Assembly: GCA_964370985.1 (NCBI GenBank)
Contig: CAYJLE010000008.1
Coordinates: forward strand, 26,382 to 90,381
Reading direction: 5' to 3'
Length of the DNA: 64,000 bases
DNA from: JAHDVS01 sp964370985
GTDB lineage: Bacteria; Actinomycetota; Thermoleophilia; Gaiellales; Gaiellaceae
The number at the start of each line of letters is the position of its first letter. Positions within the stretch are counted from its first letter, which is position 1. The notes under the pieces were generated by a model, which was given only the letters and a program-made list of their open reading frames with translations, was not told the DNA's origin and made no database searches. The position numbers and the translations under genes are program-made. Positions 50,164 to 58,869 of this stretch are shown piece after piece.

Positions 50164-50807
50164 GCGCGCGTGAGCTGACCGTCCTCCACCCGGAGCCGAC
50201 CGCGGAGTGGCTCCGCGCCGCCCGGCGTGCCCGTCAGCTCTCCTGGCTCTCGCTCGCCTGGATGGGTGCCGAGGGGGCGATCGCCATCACCGCGGGCGTC
50301 CTCGCCGGCTCGATCGCCCTCGTCGGCTTCGGGATCGACTCCGCGATCGAGGGGCTCGCGAGCCTTGTGATCATCTGGCGGTTCACGGGGTCGCGCCTCC
50401 GCTCGCATGCCGCCGAGCAGCGGGCGCAGAAGCTGGTCGCCGTCCAGTTCTTCCTGCTCGCGCCCTACGTCGCGGCCGAGGCGATCCACCAGCTCGTCGC
50501 CGGCGACCAGCCCGGGACGAGCTGGCTTGGCATCGGGCTCACCGCTTCGAGCCTCGTCGGCATGCCATTCCTCGGAATCGCGAAGCGCAGGCTCGCCGGC
50601 CGGCTCGGGTCGGTCGCGACGCACGGGGAGGGGACGCAGAACCTCCTCTGCGCCTACCTCGCCGCGGCCGTTCTCGTCGGGCTGCTCGGCAACGCGCTGT
50701 TCGGGCTCTGGTGGCTCGACCCTGCGGCCGCGCTCGTCGTCGCCGCGGTCGCTCTGAGAGAGGGGCGCGCGAGCTGGCGAGGCGAGGGATGCTGCGAGAC
50801 TTGCTGA
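50160..50807 (+). CDS. CDF-superfamily-like membrane protein with Cys-rich C-terminus
   Basis: A 215-residue protein with five or six helices, related to CDF proteins: MGAEGAIAITAGVLAGSIAL, VGFGIDSAIEGLASLVIIW. It lacks the helix 5 HxxxD motif; the equivalent region is EGTQNLLCAYLAAAVLVGL. The very C-terminus GEGCCETC holds three Cys in five positions, a soft-metal site. The ATG overlaps the preceding CDF stop. It may use an altered metal site or modulate its neighbour. Confidence 0.78.
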   Translation: MSARELTVLHPEPTAEWLRAARRARQLSWLSLAWMGAEGAIAITAGVLAGSIALVGFGIDSAIEGLASLVIIWRFTGSRLRSHAAEQRAQKLVAVQFFLLAPYVAAEAIHQLVAGDQPGTSWLGIGLTASSLVGMPFLGIAKRRLAGRLGSVATHGEGTQNLLCAYLAAAVLVGLLGNALFGLWWLDPAAALVVAAVALREGRASWRGEGCCETC

Positions 50808-50910
50808 GGGCAGCCGGGGGATAGCCTCCTGCTCGTCTCGCTGTACGGGGCGCTCGTGCTCGTCCTCGCCGCGGGAGCCGCGGCCGTACTCCGCCGGCTG
50901 CGTCGGGCGG

Positions 50911-51921
50911 CTACGCGGCCACCCGGCGCAAGGCGGGCATGATCTCCTTGCCGTAGGTCTCGAGCACGCGCTCCTGGTCATCGGTCATCAGGTAGATGTT
51001 CCAGTGGCTGACGCCGAGCTCCTCGAGCCGCTTCAGCTTGGCGACGTGCTGCTCGGGGGTGCCGAGGATGCAGAAGCGGTCGCAGGTCTCGTCGTCGACG
51101 AACTCGCCGTGCTTCGCGCCGATGCGGCTGTGCTCCCCGTAGTCGTAGAACCTGCGGCGCTTCACGTAGTCGACGAGCGCGGGCGGCAGCTCCGACTCCG
51201 GGTAGCGGGCCAGCAGGTCGATGACGTGGTTCGACACCATCGCCGGGAACCAGCGCACCTGGTCCCGTGCCCGGGCGAGGTCGTCGCCGACGAACGCGGG
51301 GGCGCACACGATCGGCTCGAGCGCCGCCGGATCGCGGCCGGCCTCCTCCGCGGCGCGCCGGGCGATGCCCATGATCCACTCGATGATGTCCGGGTCGGCG
51401 AGCTGGATCACGACCCCGTCGCCGACGCGGCCGGCGACGCCGAGCGCCTTCGGCCCGTACGCGGCCACGTAGAGCGGGATCTCCGGCCGGCCCTGCGCCC
51501 ACACGAGCTCGAGCTCCTTGCCGTTCCACTCGGCACGCCGGCCGTTCATCAGCTCCCGGATCAGCACGAGCGAGCGCTCGAACTCGGCCAGCTTCACCGG
51601 CTCGAGGCCGATCACCCTCCGGGCGGAGTCGCCGCGGCCGATCCCCATCAGCATCCGGCCGCCCGAGATGTCGTGAAGCGTGGCGTATGCGCTCGCGAGC
51701 ACGGTCGGCTCGCGCGTGCCCGGGTTAGTCACGCAGTGGCCCAGGCGGAGCGTCTTCGTGTTCGCCGCTACCAGCGCGAGCAGCGGGAACGACTCCTGCC
51801 AGAGTACGTGCGAGTCGTACGTCCAGCCCCAGTCGAAGCCCTGCTCCTCGGCGAGCTGAAACAGCTCGACGAAGCGGGTGTGGGGCGGATCCGGGAGGAC
51901 GGTCACGCCGAACGTCAGCAT
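50911..51921 (-). CDS. F420-type luciferase-like (LLM class) oxidoreductase
   Basis: A 336-residue TIM-barrel flavin/F420 enzyme. Family features are FGVTVLPDPP, FDWGWTYDSHVLWQE, LRLGHCVTNPGTREPTVLAS, GRMLMGIGRGDSARRVIG and VAAYGPKALGVAGRVGDGV. This fits a conserved actinobacterial F420-dependent LLM subfamily. The reaction and substrate are unknown. A good AAGGAGGGG sequence lies upstream of the ATG. F420 use is an inference from family and host type. Confidence 0.88.
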   Translation of the reverse strand: MLTFGVTVLPDPPHTRFVELFQLAEEQGFDWGWTYDSHVLWQESFPLLALVAANTKTLRLGHCVTNPGTREPTVLASAYATLHDISGGRMLMGIGRGDSARRVIGLEPVKLAEFERSLVLIRELMNGRRAEWNGKELELVWAQGRPEIPLYVAAYGPKALGVAGRVGDGVVIQLADPDIIEWIMGIARRAAEEAGRDPAALEPIVCAPAFVGDDLARARDQVRWFPAMVSNHVIDLLARYPESELPPALVDYVKRRRFYDYGEHSRIGAKHGEFVDDETCDRFCILGTPEQHVAKLKRLEELGVSHWNIYLMTDDQERVLETYGKEIMPALRRVAA

Positions 51922-51979
51922 CGTGTCGCTGCCCCTCCTTCAGGCCGGGAAAGGCCGAAGCCTAGCGACGCGGGCGAGG

Positions 51980-52315
51980 TCAGGCCCAGCCGAGCTCGTC
52001 GAGCCGCTCGTCGTCGATTCCGAAGTGGTGGGCGAGCTCGTGGATGACGGTGATCCTGATCTCGTCCTCGAGCAGCGCCGGGTCGTCGCCGAACTCGTCC
52101 TCGAGCGGGAGCCGGTAGATCTCGATCTTGTCGGGCAGGGCCCCCGCGTAGCCGGAATCCCGCTCCGTCAGCGGGATCCCGGTGTAGAGACCGAGCAGGT
52201 CGGGATCCTCGGGGTTCTCGTCCTCGATCACGATCTCCACGTTCGACATCGCGCGGCGCAGCTCGGCGGGGAGCGAGTCGAGCGCGCGGCGGACGTGGCT
52301 CTCGAAGTCGATCAC
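51980..52315 (-). CDS. Zincin-like metallopeptidase
   Basis: A 111-residue protein. The catalytic HELAHHFGIDDERLDEL near the C-terminus matches the minimal zincin family (HExxHxxGxxDexl). The preceding EIYRLPLEDEFGDDP and the LGLYTGIPLTERDSGY strand are typical. The GTG overlaps the rhomboid stop (GTGA), so a membrane protease and a soluble protease-like protein share a transcript. The biological target is unknown. Confidence 0.88.
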   Translation of the reverse strand: MIDFESHVRRALDSLPAELRRAMSNVEIVIEDENPEDPDLLGLYTGIPLTERDSGYAGALPDKIEIYRLPLEDEFGDDPALLEDEIRITVIHELAHHFGIDDERLDELGWA

Positions 52316-53007
52316 CGCGCTGCTCCCGCGTCGAGCTGCGGCGGCCGGCCGGCCATGAACCCGCGCACGGTCAGGAGGCCGAAGACGAATCCGCCGATGT
52401 GGGCGAAGTAGGCGACCCCGCCGCCCTGTTCCGGGTGCAGGACGCTGAAGCCGCCATCCCAGGCCTGGAACAGGAACCAGATCCCGAGGTACGCCCACGC
52501 GGGCAGGCTGAGGAAGAAGAACGGGGCGATCCAGGTCAGCACGCGCGCCCGCGGGTGCAGGAGGACGTACGCGCCGAGCACGCCCGCGATCGCGCCGCTC
52601 GCGCCGACGGTCGGGATCGTCGCATCCTGCTCCGCGCCGAACTGGAGCGTGATGAAGCTCTGGAGCGCATGCGCCGCGAGCCCGCACAGTACGTAGAAGG
52701 CGAGGAACCGCACCCGCCCGAGCGCGTCCTCGACGTTGTTGCCGAAGATCCACAGGAACAGCATGTTGAACACGATGTGCCCCCAGCTCCCGTGAGCGAA
52801 CATGGAGCCGAGCGCTTCGAGCGGCCAGGGCTGGCCGATCGCCGGGCAGCTCGCGGCGACCTCGCACGGGCGGAAGCCGAGCTGGACGACGGAGCCCTCG
52901 AGATCCGGCACCTGGTAGAGGACCCAGACCGCCGCGTTCGCCACGATCAGCGCGATCGTCACGATCGGGAACGACCGGGTCGGTAGGTGATCTCTGAGCG
53001 GGAGCAC
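52312..53007 (-). CDS. Rhomboid-family intramembrane serine protease
   Basis: A 231-residue protein with six helices. The catalytic Ser lies in TVGASGAIAGVLGAY and the catalytic His in YFAHIGGFVFGL. The HGSWGHIVFNMLFLWIFGNN block is helix 2 with its His/Asn oxyanion residues. CEVAASCPAI in the first loop has two Cys. It starts nine bases after the ornithine carbamoyltransferase stop and probably shares its transcript. Confidence 0.93.
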   Translation of the reverse strand: MLPLRDHLPTRSFPIVTIALIVANAAVWVLYQVPDLEGSVVQLGFRPCEVAASCPAIGQPWPLEALGSMFAHGSWGHIVFNMLFLWIFGNNVEDALGRVRFLAFYVLCGLAAHALQSFITLQFGAEQDATIPTVGASGAIAGVLGAYVLLHPRARVLTWIAPFFFLSLPAWAYLGIWFLFQAWDGGFSVLHPEQGGGVAYFAHIGGFVFGLLTVRGFMAGRPPQLDAGAAR

Positions 53008-53016
53008 CTCGGTCGC

Positions 53017-53955
53017 CTACGGCACGATCAGCGCGAGCAGGGCCTTCTGCGCGTGCAGGCGGTTCTCGGCCTGGTCCCAGGCCGCCGAGCGCGGCCCGTG
53101 CAGCACGCTCTCCGTAACCTCCTCGCCGTAGTGCGCCGGCAGGTCGTGCATCACGACGGCGCGTTCGCTCGCGAGCGCGAGCAGGCCCTCGTCGACCCGG
53201 AAGCCGTCGAAGGCGCGCAGCCGCCGCTCGCGCTCGTCGTCCTGGCCCATGCTCGTCCACACGTCGGTGTAGAGGACGTCGGCGCCGCGGGCGGCCTCCC
53301 GCGGGTCGCCGACGAGCTCGACCGAGCCGCCCGCGCCTGCGGCGGCGACGCGCGCCGTGCGCACGATGTCGCCGTCGGGCTCGTATCCTGGTGGCGTGGC
53401 GACGACGACGTCCGCGCCGAGCCGGGCGCAGGCCGCGATGAGCGAGTGGCAGACGTTGTTGCCGTCGCCGACGTAGCCGACCCGCACCCCTTCCAGCCCG
53501 CCGAACCGCTCCGTGATCGTGAGCGCGTCCGCGAGCGCCTGGCATGGGTGGTGCTCGTCCGTGAGCCCGTTCACGACCGGGATCGACGCGTGCTCGGCGA
53601 GCTCGTCGAGCCACGTCTGGCTGAACGTCCGCACCATCACGGCGTCGAGGTAGCGGGAGAGCACGATACCCGTGTCGCGGATCGTCTCCCCGCGACCGAG
53701 CTGCAGCTCGCCGGACGACAGCGGCACGGCGACCGCGCCGAGCTGCGCGATCCCGACCGCGAACGACACGCGCGTCCTGGTCGAGGGCTTCTCGAACACG
53801 AGCCCGATCGCGCGACCCGCCAGGATCGGGTGGGGGGCGCGGGCCCGCTGCTTCGCCTTCAGCTGCGCCGCCAGCTCGAGCACGGCTCGCAGCTCGGCGC
53901 CCGACCAGTCGTCGATCCGCAGGAGATCGCGGCCCTTCAGATGCCCCGGAACCAC
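53017..53955 (-). CDS. argF: Ornithine carbamoyltransferase, with Asp in place of the active-site Cys
   Basis: A 312-residue enzyme. Carbamoyl-phosphate site STRTRVSF, then HHPCQALADALTI, GDGNNVCHSL and the ornithine-binding region TDVWTSMGQ are all present. The usual HCLPAH motif reads HDLPAH, so the Cys that contacts ornithine is Asp. It would convert ornithine plus carbamoyl phosphate to citrulline; the altered residue leaves room for another amine substrate. No other arg genes are near. It has a leaderless-type start: TAGGAT, six bases, GTG. Confidence 0.88.
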   Translation of the reverse strand: MVPGHLKGRDLLRIDDWSGAELRAVLELAAQLKAKQRARAPHPILAGRAIGLVFEKPSTRTRVSFAVGIAQLGAVAVPLSSGELQLGRGETIRDTGIVLSRYLDAVMVRTFSQTWLDELAEHASIPVVNGLTDEHHPCQALADALTITERFGGLEGVRVGYVGDGNNVCHSLIAACARLGADVVVATPPGYEPDGDIVRTARVAAAGAGGSVELVGDPREAARGADVLYTDVWTSMGQDDERERRLRAFDGFRVDEGLLALASERAVVMHDLPAHYGEEVTESVLHGPRSAAWDQAENRLHAQKALLALIVP

Positions 53956-53961
53956 GCGTGG

Positions 53962-53967
53962 ATCCTA
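53962..53967 (-). promoter_or_regulatory. -10-like TAGGAT six bases before the carbamoyltransferase GTG
   Basis: Read leftward, TAGGAT is followed by CCACGC and the GTG at 53955. No Shine-Dalgarno sequence is present. Confidence 0.5.
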
Positions 53968-53999
53968 GCTCGCGCCCGGGGTGGAGAGGCCGCCGGGGC

Positions 54000-55481
54000 C
54001 TACGGGTGGATCCGCTCCCGCGCCTGCTCGACCGCGGCGTCGAGCTCGAGCGCGGCCCCGGTGACCTCCCGCGCGACCGCGTCCGCGTCGAGGCCCTGGC
54101 CCTCGCTCCACAGCTCGCGCAGGAGCGAGCCGGCCCGCCGCTCGGCGAACCAGGCGCGCCCGAAGCGCTCGCGCAGGTGGCGGGCGAGCTGGGCCTCGAG
54201 CGCCCACGCGCGCAGGTAGCTCGTCACGTAGAAGCCCGGGTCGACGTCCGCGAGGAAGTCGACCCCGGACGGCTCGATCTTCGTGGCCTCCGACAGCAGC
54301 TCCACGTACCGGCCCGACATCGCGTCCAGGTCGGCGCGCGCGTGGAGCTCGAGCTCGTACAGCAGCTTCGCGCAGTAGCGGCGCAGCGCGTACAGGTGGC
54401 GCACCGCTGACTCGGCCGCGATCTCGCCGCCGCGGCCGACGTCGAGCCGACGCTCGAGCCACGCCGGGTCGATCACGAGGTGCTCGAGCAGGAACGCATA
54501 GCCCTCCGTGACGGCGTTGTCGCCGAGGCGGCGGGCCTCGAGGGGCAGCCCGGCGGACGTGTGGGCGAAATGCTCGGTATGCCCCGCCTCGTGGAAGAGC
54601 GCCCGCCAGTCGTCCAGCCCCCCGATCGGCTGGATCACGAGCACGACCCGGCCCGGCACCTCGATCGGAGCGCAGAACGCGCGCGGCGACTTCGTCGGGC
54701 GCTCCTCGAGGTCGAGCTCGACGTTTCGCTGCGAGCGCAGGTCGACGCCGAGCCCGGCGAGCGTCCCTTCCAGTGCGGGCACCATCCGCTCGGCCGGGAA
54801 GGCGTCGTCCCAGGCGGCCGCGCGAAAGAGGCGGGGGACGTCCCAGCGGCGTGCGTCGCCGAGCGACACGCCGGCGCGGTCGCGCAGCAGCCGGTCGAAC
54901 CCGGCGACGTAGATGTCCTCCGTGTCGTCGAGGACGGCCCGGCACTGCTCCGCCAGCGGCTCGAGCGCGAAGCCGAAGCTCTCGTAGAGGTCGCGGACGG
55001 TGCCGCCGCCGAGCGTCCGTGCCGCCGCCTGCACCTCCCCGGCAGCATCGCGGTACACGGGCAGGAGCTCGGCGGCGAGCTCGACGCGGGCGCGCTCGAG
55101 CCGCTCGCGCCGGCCCCGGTCGGGCTCGTTCGCGAGCGTCGGCCGCAGCATCCGGAAGCCGACCGTGCGGCCGTCGACCGTGGCCTCGAGCGCAGTCTCG
55201 AGCTCCGCCAGCCGCTCCTCCTGGGCGCGGGTCACGCTGCCGAGGTGCCCCTCGCAGGCAAACCGCCACAGCTCGACCGGGGCCGAACGTGGCGGCGCCC
55301 CCGCGGCCGCCTCACGCAGCGTCTCGCAGACCTCGACGGTCGCGAGGTCGGCGAAGCGCTCGTACACCGGCTCCAGCTCGAGCGTCGCCTCGAGCCCGGC
55401 GAAGTGCCGGTAGTACGCGTCGGTCAGCTCGGTGAGGAAGCGGTCGGCTTCCTCGCGGTAGGAGTCGAGGTCCGCCGGCAC
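54000..55481 (-). CDS. M3-like zinc metallopeptidase
   Basis: A 493-residue helical zinc peptidase. HEAGHTEHFAHTS at about residues 295-310 gives HExxH, and the downstream EGYAFLLEHLV supplies the third ligand Glu. The helical ends and length suit M3/M32-like oligopeptidases without a signal peptide, acting on cytosolic peptides. The start is GTG 55481; the open frame continues another 24 codons upstream with no better start. It diverges from yjbQ with 19 bases between. Confidence 0.8.
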   Translation of the reverse strand: MPADLDSYREEADRFLTELTDAYYRHFAGLEATLELEPVYERFADLATVEVCETLREAAAGAPPRSAPVELWRFACEGHLGSVTRAQEERLAELETALEATVDGRTVGFRMLRPTLANEPDRGRRERLERARVELAAELLPVYRDAAGEVQAAARTLGGGTVRDLYESFGFALEPLAEQCRAVLDDTEDIYVAGFDRLLRDRAGVSLGDARRWDVPRLFRAAAWDDAFPAERMVPALEGTLAGLGVDLRSQRNVELDLEERPTKSPRAFCAPIEVPGRVVLVIQPIGGLDDWRALFHEAGHTEHFAHTSAGLPLEARRLGDNAVTEGYAFLLEHLVIDPAWLERRLDVGRGGEIAAESAVRHLYALRRYCAKLLYELELHARADLDAMSGRYVELLSEATKIEPSGVDFLADVDPGFYVTSYLRAWALEAQLARHLRERFGRAWFAERRAGSLLRELWSEGQGLDADAVAREVTGAALELDAAVEQARERIHP

Positions 55482-55488
55482 GAGTGCG

Positions 55489-55494
55489 TAGGAT
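55489..55494 (+). promoter_or_regulatory. -10-like TAGGAT six bases before the YjbQ-family GTG
   Basis: TAGGAT is followed by ACCGCC and the GTG at 55501. The hexamer lies in the short gap between divergent genes. Confidence 0.5.
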
Positions 55495-55500
55495 ACCGCC

Positions 55501-55902
55501 GTGCGCGAGCTGACCCTCGAGACGACCCGCCGGACCGAGTTCGTCGAGATCACCGAGCAGGTGCTCGAGGCGCTCGGGGATCCCGGCGACGCGGCCGCCG
55601 TGCTGATCTACGTTCCGCACGTGACCGCCGGGGTCGTCGTGCAGGAGCCGCGCGAGGACGACACCGTCGCCGCCGATCTCGCGATGGCGTTCGACCGGAT
55701 CGTCGACGACGGCTGGCCGTTCACGCACTTCGAGGATCACGAGCAGAACCCGTGGTCGCACATCCGCGCCGCGCTGACGAACTCCTCGGTCGTGATCCCG
55801 CTCGTCGACGGGAAGCCCGCGCTCGGAACCTGGCAGGGGATCTTCTTCTGCGAGTTCGACGGCCCCCGGACGCGCCGGGTGCTCGTCTCGACGCTGCGCT
55901 AG
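55501..55902 (+). CDS. YjbQ/UPF0047 family protein (secondary thiamine-phosphate synthase)
   Basis: A 133-residue beta-rich protein, full length for the family. Conserved blocks are YVPHVTAGVVVQE, HFEDHEQNPWSHIRAAL, SSVVIPLVDGKPALGTWQGIF and FDGPRTRRV. E. coli YjbQ has weak thiamine-phosphate synthase activity; the true role is unsettled. Its stop overlaps the stop of the convergent membrane-protein gene. Confidence 0.93.
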   Translation: MRELTLETTRRTEFVEITEQVLEALGDPGDAAAVLIYVPHVTAGVVVQEPREDDTVAADLAMAFDRIVDDGWPFTHFEDHEQNPWSHIRAALTNSSVVIPLVDGKPALGTWQGIFFCEFDGPRTRRVLVSTLR

Positions 55903-57446
55903 CCGTCCTGCGCGAACCGACTCGGCGGGGCCTCGCCGGCGAGTGCGTACGCCTGCGCGGCCAGGTAGCCGACGAGGCCGGCCGAGGTCACGTCGAGCGG
56001 CGAGTCGTTGACGACCAGCGAGACGAGCGTGGCCGACGCGAGGGCGAGCGGCAGAGCCCGCCGCGCGCGCGGCATCCCGGCGAGCACGAGCCGCACGGCG
56101 AGCACGGCGATCAGCACGGTTCCCGCGGCCACGAGCCCGGATAGCCACCAGTGCTCGGTCGCGCGCGCCCAGGCCAGCACCGCGCGGTCGCGCAGATCCG
56201 CCGCGAGCCCGTCCGGGCCGCCGCCGATCGCATCCGTCAGGTGGCTCGACGGACCGGTGGCGGCGTCGACGGCGACGAGCGCCGCGACCGCGGCGGCTGC
56301 GAGTGCGGCGACCGCGAACGCCGCGCGGCGGCGTTCCCGCGCGAGCTCGAGCGTAAGCACGGCGAGCCCCGCCACGAGCACGATCGCGGTGCCCCCGTCG
56401 GTACCGAAGCGGCTGCCGGCGATCGCGACGAGCGAGACGGCGGCGACAGCGCCGGCCGCGCCCCAGCCGAGGGCGATCCGCGCGAGCGCGACGCCGGCCA
56501 GCGCAGGCACGAGCAGGAGAGCGGAGAGCAGGTTCGAGAGGCCGAAGAAGCGGGAGTTCTGGGACGGCCCGAGCGGCGACAGCGCCACGGCCTGGCCGTC
56601 GGCCCCGAGCACGACCAGGTACGCGAGCATGACGGCGGCGAAGACGGCCGCGAGCCCGAACGGCGAGCCGAGACGTCGGGACGCGAGCCACGCGGCCGGG
56701 CCGGTGGCGAGCCCGATCACGGCCAGCACGAGCCACGGCTCGCTGACCCCGGCGAGGCCCAGCACGAGGTTCGCGGAGAGCGCGCCGGCAAAGCCGAGCA
56801 GCCCGGCCGCGGGGGAGATGGCAACGAGCGCCAGGATCACGAGGCCTGCCAGGAGCGCCGCCAGCGGCCGGGCGGTCGCGTTGTCGCTGATCCGCGCGTC
56901 GAGAGCCTCGACGTGCCCGGCCGCGTCGGGGTCGGCGACCGAGCCGAGCCCGCCGTCCTCGCCGAGCGCCGTCGGGGCGACGTCGACGATCGAGACGAGC
57001 CCCGGGATCCGGGTCGACTCGGACGTGAGCAAGCCCTCGTAGCCGTCGCCGAGCACCGCGATCGGAAAGCGCGTCTCGTGCGGTTGGTCGCCTCCGACCG
57101 GGAGTGAGAGCACGATCGCGGGGCCCTCGAGCGGCCACTCCGCGGCCGTCTCGTAGTCGATCAACACCGGGCCCGAGGGCAGGCCGCCGCGAAGCGAGTT
57201 GCGCACCTTGCCGCGGACGAGCGCGGCGAGAGCGGCGTCCTCGCTCACCCTGGGCCCCGCGCCCGGGACGAGCAGGCCCACGGCGGCGGTGGGGGCGAGC
57301 GCCTCCAGGTCGGCGAGGCCGAGGCCCTCGACCACGACGACCCGGAAGCTCTGCCCGGCCGCGAGAGCGGGCTCGGCGGAGGCGGCCGCGAGCGCGACGG
57401 CGACGAGGGCCGTCCGGGCCAGGAGGGAAGCACGGCGTCCCCGCAT
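55899..57446 (-). CDS. Exported alkaline-phosphatase-like plus multi-helix membrane protein
   Basis: A 515-residue protein with a signal peptide (RTALVAVALAAASAEPALAA). An extracytoplasmic domain of ~165 residues has VVVVEGLGLADLEAL and VSIVDVAPTALGE, both strand patterns of alkaline-phosphatase-like folds. About ten helices follow. No complete metal-site set is visible, so the domain may be inactive. I do not recognise a function; a surface lipid or polymer role is possible. Confidence 0.7.
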   Translation of the reverse strand: MRGRRASLLARTALVAVALAAASAEPALAAGQSFRVVVVEGLGLADLEALAPTAAVGLLVPGAGPRVSEDAALAALVRGKVRNSLRGGLPSGPVLIDYETAAEWPLEGPAIVLSLPVGGDQPHETRFPIAVLGDGYEGLLTSESTRIPGLVSIVDVAPTALGEDGGLGSVADPDAAGHVEALDARISDNATARPLAALLAGLVILALVAISPAAGLLGFAGALSANLVLGLAGVSEPWLVLAVIGLATGPAAWLASRRLGSPFGLAAVFAAVMLAYLVVLGADGQAVALSPLGPSQNSRFFGLSNLLSALLLVPALAGVALARIALGWGAAGAVAAVSLVAIAGSRFGTDGGTAIVLVAGLAVLTLELARERRRAAFAVAALAAAAVAALVAVDAATGPSSHLTDAIGGGPDGLAADLRDRAVLAWARATEHWWLSGLVAAGTVLIAVLAVRLVLAGMPRARRALPLALASATLVSLVVNDSPLDVTSAGLVGYLAAQAYALAGEAPPSRFAQDG

Positions 57447-57486
57447 CGTCAGCCTTCTGCCGCAACGCTAGACGAAACGCCGCGGG

Positions 57487-57492
57487 TAGGAT
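57487..57492 (+). promoter_or_regulatory. -10-like TAGGAT six bases before the rRNA methyltransferase GTG
   Basis: TAGGAT is followed by CCGTGC and the GTG at 57499, the same arrangement as for argF and the YjbQ gene. Confidence 0.5.
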
Positions 57493-57498
57493 CCGTGC

Positions 57499-58869
57499 GT
57501 GGCTGCCCCCGTCGCGAAGGGCGAGGAGCTCGAGCTCCGGATCGACTCGCTCGCGTACGGCGGGAACGGTGTCGCGCGCCTCGACGGGTTCGTCGTCTTC
57601 GTGCGCCGCGGCCTTCCCGGCGACATGGTCCGCGCGCGGGTGACGAAGGTGAAGGGCGGCTATGCCGAGGCGGTGGTCGTGGACGTCGTCGAGCCGGGGG
57701 CCGTGCGCGTCGAGCCGGCCTGCGCGCATTTCGGCTCGTGTGGGGGCTGCCGGTTCCAGGACCTCGCCTACGAGGTGCAGGCGCGGGAGAAGGAGCAGCA
57801 GGTGCGCGATGCGCTCGAGCGGCTCGGGGGCCTCTCCGGGTTCGAGCTCGAGCCGATCCTGCCGGCCGAGTCGACCTACGCCTACCGCAACAAGCTCGAG
57901 TACTCGTTCACGGGGACTCCGGCCGGGCCGGCGCTCGGGTTCCACCGCGCGGGCCGCTGGGATCAGGTGCTCGAGATCGAGCGCTGCTGGCTCACCACCG
58001 ATCTCGGCAACGCGATCCGCGAGGCTGTTCGCGACTGGGCGCGCGCCGAGCAGCTCCCGGCCTACGGGCAGGCATCCGGGGAGGGCTACCTGCGCCACCT
58101 CGTCGTCCGCGAGGGCCGCAACACCGCACAGGCCCTCGTCGTCCTCGTCACCGCCCCGGGCGAGCTGCGTGGCGCCGACGCGCTCGTCGAGGCGCTCAGG
58201 CGCTTCCCCGAGGTCAGGGGGATCCACTGGGCGGTCAACGACCGGCCCGCCGAGGTCACGAATCTGCCGACCCGGGTGCTCTGGGGCGAGGACGCGATCG
58301 AGGAGGAGCTGCTCGGCCTGCGCTTCCGCGTGCGCCCGAACGCCTTCCTCCAGACGAACACGGCGATGTGCGAGCGCCTGTACGAGGTCGCGCTCCGGTA
58401 CGCGGCCCTGACCGGGGAGGAGACGGCATACGACCTCTACTGCGGGATCGGGACGATCGGGCTCGCGCTCGCCCGGGAGACGCTCACGGTGTGGGGGATC
58501 GAGTCCTCCGAGGAGTCGGTCGCCTGCGCCGTCGAGAACGCCGAGCGCAACGGGCTCGCGAACGCGGCGTTCTTCGCGGGCGAGGTCGGCGCCGACCTGG
58601 CCGAGCTGCGCGACCGGTCCGGGCCCCCCGACGTTGTCGTCGTCGACCCGCCCCGCGCTGGTCTCGCCGGGAAGGCCTTGCGGGCGATCGTCCGGCTGGA
58701 GGCGCCGCGGCTCGTGTACGTCTCCTGCAACCCGACGACGCTCGCGGGAAATGCGCGGGAGCTCTGCTCGGAGGGCGGCTACCGGCTCGTGAAGGCGCAG
58801 CCCGTGGACATGTTCCCGCACACGCCGCACGTGGAGACGGTTGCGCTGTTCACGCGCGACGCGGCCTGA
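57499..58869 (+). CDS. TrmA/RlmD-family RNA (uracil-C5) methyltransferase
   Basis: A 456-residue SAM-dependent enzyme. An N-terminal TRAM domain (IDSLAYGGNGVARLDGFVVF) is followed by an iron-sulfur site, CAHFGSCGGCRFQDLAY with a fourth Cys in EIERCWL. The Rossmann domain has AYDLYCGIGTIGLALA, VVVDPPRAGL and catalytic Cys in VYVSCNPTTLAGNAREL. The target is probably 23S rRNA (RlmD/RlmCD-type). Its stop overlaps the convergent membrane-protein gene by 20 bases. Confidence 0.94.
   Translation: MAAPVAKGEELELRIDSLAYGGNGVARLDGFVVFVRRGLPGDMVRARVTKVKGGYAEAVVVDVVEPGAVRVEPACAHFGSCGGCRFQDLAYEVQAREKEQQVRDALERLGGLSGFELEPILPAESTYAYRNKLEYSFTGTPAGPALGFHRAGRWDQVLEIERCWLTTDLGNAIREAVRDWARAEQLPAYGQASGEGYLRHLVVREGRNTAQALVVLVTAPGELRGADALVEALRRFPEVRGIHWAVNDRPAEVTNLPTRVLWGEDAIEEELLGLRFRVRPNAFLQTNTAMCERLYEVALRYAALTGEETAYDLYCGIGTIGLALARETLTVWGIESSEESVACAVENAERNGLANAAFFAGEVGADLAELRDRSGPPDVVVVDPPRAGLAGKALRAIVRLEAPRLVYVSCNPTTLAGNARELCSEGGYRLVKAQPVDMFPHTPHVETVALFTRDAA

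Noticed and set aside
50820..50941. Short hydrophobic frame (LLLVSLYGALVLVLAAGAAA) between a CDF-like gene and the LLM oxidoreductase
   Set aside because: It looks like a single membrane helix, but there is no plausible start codon or Shine-Dalgarno, and the end overlaps the convergent gene. It may be a remnant.
55312..58830. 1172-codon open frame on the minus strand
   Set aside because: It runs antisense to yjbQ and the rRNA methyltransferase and out of frame with the membrane-protein gene. No motif supports it.
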